From: Bacteroides fragilis
GTDB taxonomy: Bacteria > Bacillota > Clostridia > Lachnospirales > Lachnospiraceae
Reading direction: 5' to 3'
Length of the DNA stretch: 58,550 nucleotides
NCBI GenBank assembly: GCA_023664485.1
Contig: JAMPFK010000017.1
Location: 1-58,550 of the forward strand
A model generated the notes under the pieces. The model saw only the letters and a program-made list of their open reading frames with translations, searched no databases and was not told where the DNA came from. Position numbers and translations under genes: made by a program. This document shows positions 34,539 through 43,315 of this stretch, piece by piece (position 1 is the first letter of the stretch; every line of letters begins with the position of its first letter).

Positions 34539-35063
34539 TCAGATTTGATGTCCTGCCGCCTGCGGAGGGGTTTTTGCCTCTTTTGCCACAGATCTTTCGG
34601 CCTGTGTTATATCTTTCTGCGAACCCCTCTTGCGGTTATGGTATTTCAATTTCATAAAAGTCAGAATATCTTCCTGATCCCGGTCGTCCAATTGCTGATA
34701 GTAGTAAAGGATAAGTTTTTCCTGTCTTTTTAAAAGCTTGAATTTCTTATCGTTTTCGGGAATGCTGATATGCTTCAGAAATTCATTTATATCGTCGCAT
34801 TCCGATTTGCTTCCGGAGGATTCCGCTATGGGACATTCTTCATTCCGGGGATGGTCGATAGAGAGTTCCAGAAAGCTGTTCAGAGGAACTTTATATATTT
34901 TAGACAGATTGTACAACGAATCGATGGGCGGCGTAATGCGTCCGGTTTCATAATGCGAGTAAGTCTGTCTTGTGATATTCAACTGTGATGCGACATATTC
35001 CTGCGAGTAATTGAAAGATTTACGAAGTTCTCTTAAATATTTTTCCAATGATTTTCCTGACAT
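34539..35063 (-). CDS. XRE-family transcriptional regulator
   Basis: 174 residues. An N-terminal Cro/C1-type helix-turn-helix (about 9-63: YLRELRKSFNYSQEYVASQL, TRQTYSHYETGRITPPIDSL) is followed by a charged, helical region with KLLKRQEKLILYYYQQLDDRDQEDIL, seen in clostridial XRE regulators, and a disordered tail. It is divergent from the secreted-protein gene at 35.4 kb, with a 360-bp region between them holding direct repeats. It is therefore a candidate regulator of the surface locus (inference from position only). Confidence 0.88.
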   Translation of the reverse strand: MSGKSLEKYLRELRKSFNYSQEYVASQLNITRQTYSHYETGRITPPIDSLYNLSKIYKVPLNSFLELSIDHPRNEECPIAESSGSKSECDDINEFLKHISIPENDKKFKLLKRQEKLILYYYQQLDDRDQEDILTFMKLKYHNRKRGSQKDITQAERSVAKEAKTPPQAAGHQI

Positions 35064-35157
35064 TTCGCCGTCACACTCCTCTTTACTTATATCTTAATAG
35101 AATATCCATTCTCCGGCCCCCGCTCGTCATCCTTTTTTGTGAAATCTTTATGTGCGG

Positions 35158-35211
35158 ACAATAATGTAACAGTTCGGCCCTGTCGGAAGGCTGAGCTGTT
35201 ATACAATAATG
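35158..35211. repeat. 36-bp palindromic insert between 9-bp direct repeats
   Basis: ACAATAATG occurs at 35158-35166 and 35203-35211. Between them, 36 bp form an imperfect palindrome whose ends are TAACAG...CTGTTA with TCGGCC/GGCTGA inside. Identical short repeats flanking a palindrome resemble a tiny insertion with target-site duplication, or the direct repeats may be protein-binding sites. Confidence 0.55.
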
Positions 35212-35231
35212 AATTGTATTGCAAAAAGTAC

Positions 35232-35325
35232 TTGAAAATATATTAAGAATAGCATATTATAGATACTGAAAGTATATTAGAAATAGCATATATAAAAATG
35301 AAAGATTTCAAAAATAGCATTTACA
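35232..35325 (+). promoter_or_regulatory. Three tandem promoter-like repeats before the surface locus
   Basis: A ~27-bp module of form NTGAAA...AATAGCAT is repeated at about 35233, 35267 and 35299 (steps of 34 and 32 bp). Copies read as promoters: TTGAAA-17-TATTAT (35232-35260), CTGAAA-17-TATATA (35266-35294) and a weaker ATGAAA-16-TTTACA (35298-35325). The first gene starts 98 bp further on. Together with the palindromic insert this accounts for the 360-bp gene-free gap. Confidence 0.6.
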
Positions 35326-35423
35326 ACGATAGAAATATACATAAAGAAGAATACAACGGGTGGATACGCGGAAACGAAAAAACGTTCCGCGACACAAATA
35401 AATATTTTTAAGGAGGAAGGAGA

Positions 35424-36122
35424 ATGAAAACAAAATTCATTCAAAAACTTATGGCAGGCGCTTTGACGGCGGCTCTTGCAGCGGCACCGTGCATGGGCGT
35501 TTTTGCCAGCGAGACACCGGGCGGCAGCGGCACACCTGTCGTTGATACGCCGAGTGTTGAAGAAGAGGTCGTTGCGATTGTCAATGAACCGGTCAGCAAT
35601 GACGATGAAGGCGGCTCTGCAGTAAGCAGCATCGCACAGATTCCGGAGAGCAGTTCCGTGGAAGGCGTAACGACGTCCGTAAAAGGCGTATATCTTGCAA
35701 CGAGCGTCAACGGCGCGGCTGTTACCACGAGCGTTGCGAACATTGCAAGCAGCTACAATCTGGGCACAGGAGAGACCCCTTGTGCGCGCGTTTATAACAT
35801 GGACGTAAAGAAGAGCCCGCTTGCGGCGGCAGCCATCGACAATGCAGCGGAAGCGCTTGGCGCGACTGTAGGCCCTTACATTAATGTGGAACTCGGTTTT
35901 GTAAAAGGCGGCAAATTCGGCCTGCTTCCATCCGATGGAGCGCAGATCACGATGAGCTTCGGTATCCCGAAATCCTTTATACAGGCTGGCAAGACTTATG
36001 CGGTCATCTGCGTGCGTCCTGGCGGAGCGGTAACGATCCTGCCTAATATCAGCACAAATCCGAATGTGATAACCTTTGCGACAACTGGCGGACAGGGTGC
36101 ATATGCAATCATCAAATATTAA
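35424..36122 (+). CDS. Secreted protein of unknown function heading the glycan region
   Basis: 232 residues with a clear signal peptide (MKTKFIQKLMAGALTAALAA, cleavage probably after VFA near residue 29), a Gly/Ser/Thr/Pro and acidic linker (about 30-75) and a C-terminal domain of about 85 residues ending with GKTYAVICVRPGGAVTILP and GAYAIIKY, reminiscent of an all-beta surface domain. No anchor motif is visible. A strong ribosome site (TAAGGAGGAAGGAG) and the repeated promoters suggest high expression. I do not recognise a family. Confidence 0.75.
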   Translation: MKTKFIQKLMAGALTAALAAAPCMGVFASETPGGSGTPVVDTPSVEEEVVAIVNEPVSNDDEGGSAVSSIAQIPESSSVEGVTTSVKGVYLATSVNGAAVTTSVANIASSYNLGTGETPCARVYNMDVKKSPLAAAAIDNAAEALGATVGPYINVELGFVKGGKFGLLPSDGAQITMSFGIPKSFIQAGKTYAVICVRPGGAVTILPNISTNPNVITFATTGGQGAYAIIKY

Positions 36123-37968
36123 TTTGATGAGTCGTGACATAGAGGCTGGGAGAAGAAATTTCTTCTTCCAGTATCTCTTATTATTCGTTGTGCTGATTTT
36201 CTGCTTTTATCAATTCAGCGCACACAGATTATATGGGTTTTCCGTTTATCCGGATGAGTTCGGGTATTGGGCAAATGCGGCGCAGCGGCTTGGATATGAC
36301 TGGTCTGATGTGGCCTCGCTCGGATATTATTATTCCTTTGGATACAGTCTGATTCTGGCGCCAATCCTGCGGTTCTGCCATGATAATGTTCAGGCATACC
36401 GTGCGGCGGCATTTGTGAATATGAGTCTGCAATGTCTTTCCGCCTGCCTGTTGTGGGGGATCTTCAGGAGGCTGTACTGCCCGGCGGACTGCGGCGCGGA
36501 AGGGGCGCGCATCAGGGGGAAGCAGATCGTATTTGCCGTCGGCGTGTCGGCATTTTATCCGGCATGGACTTTTTATACGCAGACAACGCTGGCGGAGACG
36601 CTTATTGCTTTCCTGTATGTGTTCGTCTGCTACCAGTTTCTTCTGTTATTGGAAGAGCGGAAAACGGTGCATGTGATACTGCGGATATTGCTATTATTAA
36701 TAGCATTTCTGTATTTGCATTTTGTACATATGCGTACGGTGGGCGTTGTCGTTTTCGCGGCGTTTGTCATGGCTTTTTATTTATGGCATAGGCCTCAATA
36801 CCGGAAACTGCTGCTCATGGCAGGAGTAACGCTCCTGATCGGAGCGGCTATTGGCATTTGGTTCAAAGATGCGGTGACAAAGACTGTTTATGCGTCGGCA
36901 GATGCCGGAAAGCTGGCGGTCACTGATTATGCCGGGAAACTGCAGCTCCTGAAAGAAATACTGACATTAAGGGGCATGAAAACGCTCTTACAGAGTTTTG
37001 CCGGAAAGCTTTATTATCTTGGAATGGCCTCTTTCGGGCTGTTCTATCCGGCGGTGTTTTTTTGCATTGGAAGAACGGGAGCTTTGCTGTACGGCATTTT
37101 CCATAAGGACGCCGCGGAAGGGAAAAAGACGGCGGACTGGTTCTGCCTGTTCCTCCTGCTTTCCATGATCGGGCAGCTTGTGGTTACGGCAGTCTATACG
37201 AGGGAGACCTGGCGGCTGGACAGCATTATTTATGGCAGATACAATGAGTATTTGCTGCCCGTTTTTATGGGAATCGGAATTCTGGAATTAGTGAAGTGCA
37301 GGCACCCCTGGAAAGCGTTCGGATGCGGCGCGGGTATTTCTACCGCGTTGTTCATTGTCACGCTATGGACGGCGTTACACAGCGGAGCAGCTGTTATGAG
37401 AGGCGTTTTTGCGACCGGGCTCAGTTATTTATCGGAAAACGCTTATCCTTATCAGATCCTGCCGGAGTTTCTGAAAGCGTATTTATTCGGACTTCTGCTG
37501 ATGGCACTCGTGTATGGGAGTGTCTGGCTTGGCGGACGTCTGAAACAAACTGCCTGCGTAACGGCCTTTGTTATACTGATAGAACTATTGCTCACGATAT
37601 GCCTTTGCAGGAAATATACATGGGCCTATAACGATTCCGATTATTATGATCTGAAGGTCTGTGAGTATATAGAAGAATATGAGGCCGGAAATGGGAATAT
37701 CGACGCATCGGTCTCCTATTTGTACGGCGGCGGAACCTATTTTATCGATCTGCTTCAGTTCGCCATGCGGGATAAGAGAATTGAAATCCTGGCAGAAAAG
37801 GAGGAATCCGGCGAGGAGAAGGCATGGGATGTTCTGGAACCGTTACTGCCGGAGGATGGGTTTCTGATTGCCGATTACAACAGTCCGTATCTTGTGGAAC
37901 TGGAAGAATGTTATGAAAAATGCGTGGAAAGCAATTCATTTGTATTGTTTAAAGGAGCGGAAAGATGA
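36103..37968 (+). CDS. GT-C type polytopic membrane glycosyltransferase-like protein (first paralog)
   Basis: About 621 residues, with 11-13 hydrophobic segments up to residue 500 and a soluble C-terminal part. The first loop has YPDEFGYWANAAQRLG, an acidic pair in the place of the catalytic Asp/Glu of GT39/ArnT-type lipid-sugar transferases, and a later YGRYNEYLLPVFMGIGILE. It is related to the protein at 46.96-48.69 kb. Start: ATG 36103 has a weak AGGGTG site and overlaps the previous gene by 20 bp; ATG 36127 is the alternative. Likely transfers a sugar from a polyprenyl carrier outside the membrane. Confidence 0.75.
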   Translation: MQSSNINLMSRDIEAGRRNFFFQYLLLFVVLIFCFYQFSAHRLYGFSVYPDEFGYWANAAQRLGYDWSDVASLGYYYSFGYSLILAPILRFCHDNVQAYRAAAFVNMSLQCLSACLLWGIFRRLYCPADCGAEGARIRGKQIVFAVGVSAFYPAWTFYTQTTLAETLIAFLYVFVCYQFLLLLEERKTVHVILRILLLLIAFLYLHFVHMRTVGVVVFAAFVMAFYLWHRPQYRKLLLMAGVTLLIGAAIGIWFKDAVTKTVYASADAGKLAVTDYAGKLQLLKEILTLRGMKTLLQSFAGKLYYLGMASFGLFYPAVFFCIGRTGALLYGIFHKDAAEGKKTADWFCLFLLLSMIGQLVVTAVYTRETWRLDSIIYGRYNEYLLPVFMGIGILELVKCRHPWKAFGCGAGISTALFIVTLWTALHSGAAVMRGVFATGLSYLSENAYPYQILPEFLKAYLFGLLLMALVYGSVWLGGRLKQTACVTAFVILIELLLTICLCRKYTWAYNDSDYYDLKVCEYIEEYEAGNGNIDASVSYLYGGGTYFIDLLQFAMRDKRIEILAEKEESGEEKAWDVLEPLLPEDGFLIADYNSPYLVELEECYEKCVESNSFVLFKGAER

Positions 37969-39002
37969 AGCTGATTATTCAAATCCCATGTTATAACGAA
38001 GCGGAGACATTGGAAATTGCGCTGAATGCGCTGCCGAAGCGGATAGAGGGAATTGATGAAATCGAATATCTGATCATCAACGACGGCAGTCAGGACGATA
38101 CTGTGGCGGTAGCGAAAAGGTGGGGCGTGCATCACGTTGTGAATTTCAAGCAGAACAAGGGGCTTGCGAAAGGCTTTATGGCAGGTCTGGACGGCTGTCT
38201 GCGGAACGGTGCGGATATCATTGTCAACACGGATGCGGACAACCAGTACTGCGGCGATGACATTCAGAAACTCATACGGCCGATTCTTGACGGAAAGGCT
38301 GATATGGTCGTCGGGGCAAGGCCGATCGATGAAACGGAACATTTTTCTTTTATCAAGAAGAAACTGCAGCATTTCGGAAGCTGGGTCGTGCGAAAGGCTT
38401 CCAATACGGATATTCCCGATGCGCCAAGCGGTTTCCGGGCTTTCAGCAGGGAAGCGGCAATGCGTATCAACGTGGTCAATGATTATACATACACATTGGA
38501 GACTATCGTCCAGGCCGGGCGGGAGAAGATGGCGATTACGAGCGTCCCTGTCCGTACCAACGGAGAGCTTCGGCCTTCGCGGCTCTTTCACAGCATCTGG
38601 GGGTATGTCAAAAAGAGCATGCTCACGATTCTGCGTGCCTATATGATGTATAAACCATTAAAAGCGTTTTCTTTTCTCGCGGTGATACCGATGCTCATCG
38701 GATTACTGATTGGTTTTCGTTTCCTTTATTATATGGCAATAGGAGTAGCCGGCGGTCATGTGCAGTCTCTGATATTGGGCTGTACGTTAATTGTTATCGG
38801 GTTTCTGACGCTGGTAATCGGGCTGATGGCGGATGTGATCGCCGCCAACAGAAAGCTTTTACAGGATACCCAGTACCACGCCAGACGTTCGGAATATGAA
38901 ACGATTTATATGCAGAAGAAAATGGAAAAAGAGGCTGTCCGTACATATCATGTTATCAGGAACGAAGAGATATCGCCGCTCGCAGAGGCGGGCGAGGGCT
39001 GA
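37965..39002 (+). CDS. Family 2 glycosyltransferase with C-terminal membrane helices
   Basis: 345 residues: a GT-A domain (about 1-215) starting LIIQIPCYNEAETLEIAL, with LIINDGSQDDT and the metal-binding NTDADNQY, then two helices (about 225-250 and 260-290). This architecture is that of dolichol/polyprenyl-phosphate mannose synthase-like enzymes (DPM1/GtrB), which make the lipid-linked sugar used by GT-C enzymes; the gene overlaps the GT-C gene by 4 bp, a fitting partnership. AAAGGAG precedes the start. Confidence 0.85.
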   Translation: MKLIIQIPCYNEAETLEIALNALPKRIEGIDEIEYLIINDGSQDDTVAVAKRWGVHHVVNFKQNKGLAKGFMAGLDGCLRNGADIIVNTDADNQYCGDDIQKLIRPILDGKADMVVGARPIDETEHFSFIKKKLQHFGSWVVRKASNTDIPDAPSGFRAFSREAAMRINVVNDYTYTLETIVQAGREKMAITSVPVRTNGELRPSRLFHSIWGYVKKSMLTILRAYMMYKPLKAFSFLAVIPMLIGLLIGFRFLYYMAIGVAGGHVQSLILGCTLIVIGFLTLVIGLMADVIAANRKLLQDTQYHARRSEYETIYMQKKMEKEAVRTYHVIRNEEISPLAEAGEG

Positions 39003-39123
39003 AGCGGGCCGGGGATCTGCTTCCAGTGAATATGCCTGAAATGTTTTTATATTTTCTGCCCGTTCAGGATTCCCATAGATGCGCATTGACGGTGAATAGA
39101 GTGTGTGGTCAATAAATAGTATT

Positions 39124-39166
39124 TCAAGTGTGATTATTTCAAGTGTGTGATTATCAAGTGTGATTT
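39124..39166 (+). repeat. Three direct copies of TCAAGTGTGATTA-like sequence
   Basis: TCAAGTGTGATTA, TCAAGTGTGTGATTA and TCAAGTGTGATTT follow each other within 43 bp. They lie in the 282-bp gap between the GT2 and the next GT4 gene, which holds no gene and no clear promoter that I can defend. Confidence 0.6.
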
Positions 39167-39284
39167 ATTCGATCGCTGTCTTTATGCCGCTGTGGGAGTC
39201 CTGAATGGGCAGAAACTGGCCTGGGGCGCTTTAATCGGGATTTTAAATTATCCGGTTTCATGAATGAGGATGAAAGACTGAAAA

Positions 39285-40427
39285 ATGGAAAAGCAAAATA
39301 AAGACAGAAGAGTTGTTCTGATTGGGCCGGTCTATCCCTATAAGGGAGGGATCGCACATTATACGAGTCTTATGTACAGGGCCCTGAGCAAAAAGTATCC
39401 TGTGGAAATGATATCCTACAAGATGCAGTATCCCGGATTTTTATTCAGGAAGGAACAGAAGGATTTCAGAAATGACTTTTTTAAAATAGAAAATACGGAA
39501 TTTCTGCTCCATACGGCGAATCCTTTTAATATTGTCCGCGTTGGAAGAAAAATCAGGGCAAAACAGCCGGATATGGTAATTATACAGTGGTGGCACCCAT
39601 ACTTTGCGCCCTGTTACCGGATTCTGGAAAAGGCAATGGGAAAGAAAATACGGAAAGTCTTTATATGTCATAATGTTTTCCCGCATGAAAGATTTCCTCT
39701 GGATAGATTTTTAACGAAACTGGCGTTAAAGAATGGGGATGCTTTTATCGTACATTCGAAGCGCGATGGAGAAGATTTACTGACGATTAAACAAAACGCG
39801 GATTTTCAGTACAATCCGCATCCCACTTATCATGCGTTTCAAATGAAGAACATGACAAAAGAGCAGGCCCGTGATGAGCTGGGTATTCCATATGATAAAA
39901 GAATTCTGCTTTTTTTCGGATATGTCAGAGAATATAAAGGTCTTAAGTATTTGTTACAGGCGATGCCTGCGATCAGAAATGAACTGAAAGATGTAACATT
40001 GTTAGTAGCCGGTTCTTTTGGAAATGACAGAGAAACATATATGCAGATGATTCAGAAGGAAGGAATTGCGGACAGCATTGAAATTATCGATAATTATCTG
40101 CCGGATAACGAAGTGGAGAAATATTTTGCGGCCTGCGACCTGGTGGTTCTGCCTTATGAATCAGCGACACAGAGCGGAATTGCCCAGATAGCTTTTGGAT
40201 TTGAAAAACCTGTTATCGCAACGAACGTCGGCGGGCTGCCCGATGTGGTGGAAGACGGAAAGACAGGATATGTGGTGGAACCGGGGGATCCGGCGGCATT
40301 GGCGGAAGCGGTGTTGAAATATTTTAATCAGGATAAGGGAGCTGAATTTACGGAAAATGTGCGGCGGGGAGCTTATCAGTTCAGCTGGGACAGGATGACA
40401 GAGGCGATAGAAAGGGTCGTTGAATGA
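39285..40427 (+). CDS. Family 4 glycosyltransferase
   Basis: 380-residue GT-B enzyme. Donor-side features are FGYVREYKGLKYLLQAMP near 205, the ADLVVLPYESATQSG-like segment (CDLVVLPYESATQSGIAQ) with its conserved acidic/Glu region, then GLPDVVEDGKTGYVVEPGD; the N terminus has IGPVYPYKGGIAHYTSLM. Retaining transfer of a nucleotide sugar to a growing lipid-linked glycan is expected. Its stop overlaps the epimerase start (ATGA). Confidence 0.9.
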   Translation: MEKQNKDRRVVLIGPVYPYKGGIAHYTSLMYRALSKKYPVEMISYKMQYPGFLFRKEQKDFRNDFFKIENTEFLLHTANPFNIVRVGRKIRAKQPDMVIIQWWHPYFAPCYRILEKAMGKKIRKVFICHNVFPHERFPLDRFLTKLALKNGDAFIVHSKRDGEDLLTIKQNADFQYNPHPTYHAFQMKNMTKEQARDELGIPYDKRILLFFGYVREYKGLKYLLQAMPAIRNELKDVTLLVAGSFGNDRETYMQMIQKEGIADSIEIIDNYLPDNEVEKYFAACDLVVLPYESATQSGIAQIAFGFEKPVIATNVGGLPDVVEDGKTGYVVEPGDPAALAEAVLKYFNQDKGAEFTENVRRGAYQFSWDRMTEAIERVVE

Positions 40428-41410
40428 ATATAATTGTTACTGGAGCTAATGGATTTATAGGAACAAATTTAATCAATGAATTATTAAACGAGAAAGAGTA
40501 TCAGATTACAGCTTTAGTTCGTGAGAAAAGTAAAAGAAATGATCTGAAAGAAGAGGAAAGATTATCGGTTATAGAAGTTAATTATATGGAAGAGGAGACA
40601 GGAAGGAGATTTCATAATCAGGATATTTGCATACATTTGATAGGACAAATGGGAAAATATGGCGTTAAGGAAGAGGAATTCAGGGAAATTAATGTTAATT
40701 TAACAATGAGGATTTTAAGGTGGTGTGAACAGGAAGGAGTAAAGCAATTTATTTTTTGCAGCACGCCAGGAGTGCAGGGATTTGGACATCGTTTAGCGGT
40801 AGAAGAAGAGCGTTATGCACCCCGAAATTTTTATGAGAAAACGAAAGCGCAGGCAGAAAAAGAAATAATTTCTTTTTGTCAGAAGGCTGATATTAAGTAT
40901 ACGATTATCAGACCGGATTTTGTATATGGGCCTGGCGACAGAAGAAGAATAAAAATGTATAAGAATATTAAAGAAAAAAAATTTATTCTTACTACCAGTG
41001 GAAAAGCATATCTTCATCCGACTTATATTCTCGATGTAACACAGGGATTCATGAAATCGTTAGGAAATGTTTATGCTTATAATCAGATTTTCAATATATC
41101 TGCAAAAGAAGACGTTACATCTCAGAAGTATCTGACGATTATTGCAGATTGTGTCAATAGCAGATTAATTCATATAAATATTGGTTATAAAATATCTGTT
41201 TTTCTTGCGTCTATTGCAGAGAGGGTATTTGAAAAATTATTAAAAAAGGAAAGTTTCGTATCAAAAAATAAAATTGATTTTTTGGCTTTAGACCATAGTA
41301 CATCGAATAAGAAAGCAGAAAAATTAATTGGATTTGCGCCGGAGTATGATATAAAAAAGGGAATGGAACAGACTATTAGTTGGTGCACAAGAGAAAAATT
41401 ATTAGATTGA
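40424..41410 (+). CDS. NAD-dependent epimerase/dehydratase
   Basis: 328-residue short-chain (extended SDR) nucleotide-sugar enzyme with the N-terminal TGANGFIGTNL cofactor motif and YEKTKAQAEKE as the active-site Tyr-x3-Lys; the Ser/Thr partner is in FCSTPGVQG. It is visibly more AT-rich than its neighbours (for example the runs around 40440-40700), which suggests separate acquisition. Substrate is unknown; sugar epimerisation or reduction is likely. Confidence 0.88.
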   Translation: MNIIVTGANGFIGTNLINELLNEKEYQITALVREKSKRNDLKEEERLSVIEVNYMEEETGRRFHNQDICIHLIGQMGKYGVKEEEFREINVNLTMRILRWCEQEGVKQFIFCSTPGVQGFGHRLAVEEERYAPRNFYEKTKAQAEKEIISFCQKADIKYTIIRPDFVYGPGDRRRIKMYKNIKEKKFILTTSGKAYLHPTYILDVTQGFMKSLGNVYAYNQIFNISAKEDVTSQKYLTIIADCVNSRLIHINIGYKISVFLASIAERVFEKLLKKESFVSKNKIDFLALDHSTSNKKAEKLIGFAPEYDIKKGMEQTISWCTREKLLD

Positions 41411-41424
41411 GGTAATACATAGTT

Positions 41425-42573
41425 ATGAAAAAAAGCGATCTATTTACAAAACTGGCGCCATATCTGGCAGGTTATAAAATGAACAGATGGTTCGGATATC
41501 GTAATTTTCAGCCCATGACGCTGACATATTCCGTTACGGCGGCCTGTCAGTCAAGATGCAAGACCTGTCAGATCGGGGCAATGTTTTGCCAGGATCCGAG
41601 CCGTCCGGAAAAGGATTTAAAACTGGAGGAGATCGAAAAGGTTTTTAAATCTATGAAACCCGTGTATTTCTTTAATATGAGCGGCGGCGAACCGTTTATG
41701 AGAAACGATCTGCCCCAAATCGTAGCGCTGGCCTGTAAATATTTGAAACCGAGAGTGATTCATACGCCGACGAATGCGATCTTATCTGATAAGATTATCA
41801 AAGATACGGAAAAAATCATCCGAATCGTGCGCAAATATGATCCTGCAGTCCCTTTTACGGTGAAACCTTCTATCGACGGTATCGGGGATTTACATGATGA
41901 AATAAGGGGCGTGAAAGGGAATTTTCAATGCCTGTTAAAAACGATTGACGGTTTAAAGAAACTGGAAGAAAAATATGATAATTTTCATCTGGAGCTGGGG
42001 ACGGTCATTTCTAATTATAATATAGATCATCTGGACGAGATAGAAGATTTTGTTCACTCGCTTGGCGTGGAGAGCTATCGGAACGAGGTTGCGGAATGCA
42101 GAACAGAATTTTTTAATCTGGAAGATAAGATTACGCCGCCTGCGGATGTTTATCAAAGACTGATCAAAGACTTTGCGCGGAAAGTGGAAGATAACATTGG
42201 AAAAAAGAAGAAGCTCGCAAGGACGACGGAAGCAATGAGGGTCGTTTATTACGATATTGCGGGAAAAATACTGGAAGAAAAGCGGCAGGTCATTCCCTGT
42301 TATGCGGGAATCTCCAATGTACATATAAATTATGACGGCGGAGTATGGCCGTGCTGCGTGCTTGGTTATGACAAGGAGATGGGGAATCTAAGGGATTATC
42401 ATTATGATTTTCAGAAATTATGGCATTCAAAAGAGGCGCAGAAAGTACGGAAGTATATCAAAAAGAAAAACTGTGCATGCCCATTGGCGAATCAGGCGTA
42501 CAGTAATGAGCTGCTGCATATTCCAAGCCTGTTCAGGGCCGGAATAAAGTCCATAAAATTTAGTCTTAAATAA
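41425..42573 (+). CDS. Radical SAM/SPASM-type enzyme in the glycan locus
   Basis: 382 residues. The 4Fe-4S motif CQSRCKTC (Cys41, 45, 48; C-x3-C-x2-C) is followed by YFFNMSGGEPFMR (GGE motif) and a barrel. A C-terminal set of cysteines (CYAGISNVHINYDGG, WPCCVLGYDKEMGNL, CACPLANQA) fits a SPASM-like auxiliary-cluster domain. Such enzymes usually modify peptides or small molecules. No short peptide gene is visible beside it, and the flanking genes are glycan genes, so a sugar or lipid-linked substrate or a decorated surface peptide are both open. Confidence 0.88.
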   Translation: MKKSDLFTKLAPYLAGYKMNRWFGYRNFQPMTLTYSVTAACQSRCKTCQIGAMFCQDPSRPEKDLKLEEIEKVFKSMKPVYFFNMSGGEPFMRNDLPQIVALACKYLKPRVIHTPTNAILSDKIIKDTEKIIRIVRKYDPAVPFTVKPSIDGIGDLHDEIRGVKGNFQCLLKTIDGLKKLEEKYDNFHLELGTVISNYNIDHLDEIEDFVHSLGVESYRNEVAECRTEFFNLEDKITPPADVYQRLIKDFARKVEDNIGKKKKLARTTEAMRVVYYDIAGKILEEKRQVIPCYAGISNVHINYDGGVWPCCVLGYDKEMGNLRDYHYDFQKLWHSKEAQKVRKYIKKKNCACPLANQAYSNELLHIPSLFRAGIKSIKFSLK

Positions 42574-42586
42574 AACGGGGGAAGCA

Positions 42587-43315
42587 ATGATAGATGAATT
42601 AACAGGCGCAATCAAATATGACGGATTTAAAAAGGCAAATATTTTTTCAGAGTGCAAAGCATATTTTGTGCTTCGCGCGAGAAAAAAGATATTCCGTTTG
42701 TTTATGGAAAACTTAAATCCGAATGAAGATGATAATGTTCTGGATGCCGGGGTAGCGCCGGTGAAAGGCATTGCCGGCGCAAAAACAATCACAAATAACT
42801 TTTTTGAATATTTGTATCCATACACAGAGAAAATAACCGCTACCAGTATAGAGGACGCAAGTAATCTGGAAGCTTCTTTTCCGGGATTGACGTTTGTGAG
42901 AACGGAGCCGTATCATACGCCGTTTACGGATAACCAGTTCGATGCGGTTTTCTGCAATGCGGTGGTAGAGCATACGGGCACGAGAGAACAGCAGAAAGCG
43001 TTTATAGAGGAATACTGCAGAATTGGGAAAAAGTTTTTCTTTACCACGCCTAACAGATGGTTTCCTGTTGAAGTGCATTCAGCGCTGCCATTGATTCATT
43101 GGCTTCCGCCCGGAATTTTCCGGAAAATTTTAAAAGTGCTTGGAAAAGACGCTTTGGCGGATGAGCAGATATTAAATCTTTTAACGATAAAAGAGTTTCA
43201 GGCGCTGTTCCCGGAGAATGTGAAATGGAAGACGATCCATATAAGGACGTTCGGAATGACGTCTAATATCGTTATTTGGGGAGAAAAACGCGGATATGGG
43301 GAATGGGATAATTGA
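42587..43315 (+). CDS. Class I SAM-dependent methyltransferase
   Basis: 242 residues with a methyltransferase-11-like core: NVLDAGVAPVKG as motif I, a following ATSIED acidic strand end, and DAVFCNAVVEHTGTREQQ as motif IV. The motif I is atypical (DAGVAPVKG rather than DxGxGxG). Start 42587 follows GGGGGAAG, 14 bp after the radical SAM gene; it overlaps the next gene by 20 bp. Likely methylates a sugar or an intermediate of this locus. Confidence 0.82.
   Translation: MIDELTGAIKYDGFKKANIFSECKAYFVLRARKKIFRLFMENLNPNEDDNVLDAGVAPVKGIAGAKTITNNFFEYLYPYTEKITATSIEDASNLEASFPGLTFVRTEPYHTPFTDNQFDAVFCNAVVEHTGTREQQKAFIEEYCRIGKKFFFTTPNRWFPVEVHSALPLIHWLPPGIFRKILKVLGKDALADEQILNLLTIKEFQALFPENVKWKTIHIRTFGMTSNIVIWGEKRGYGEWDN

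Noticed and set aside
35232..35325. CRISPR array
   Set aside because: Only three degenerate repeats with very short spacers and no cas genes; promoter-like boxes explain them better.
35277..36140. Reverse-strand frame over the secreted-protein gene
   Set aside because: Starts and ends have no signals, and the forward gene has signal peptide and ribosome site.
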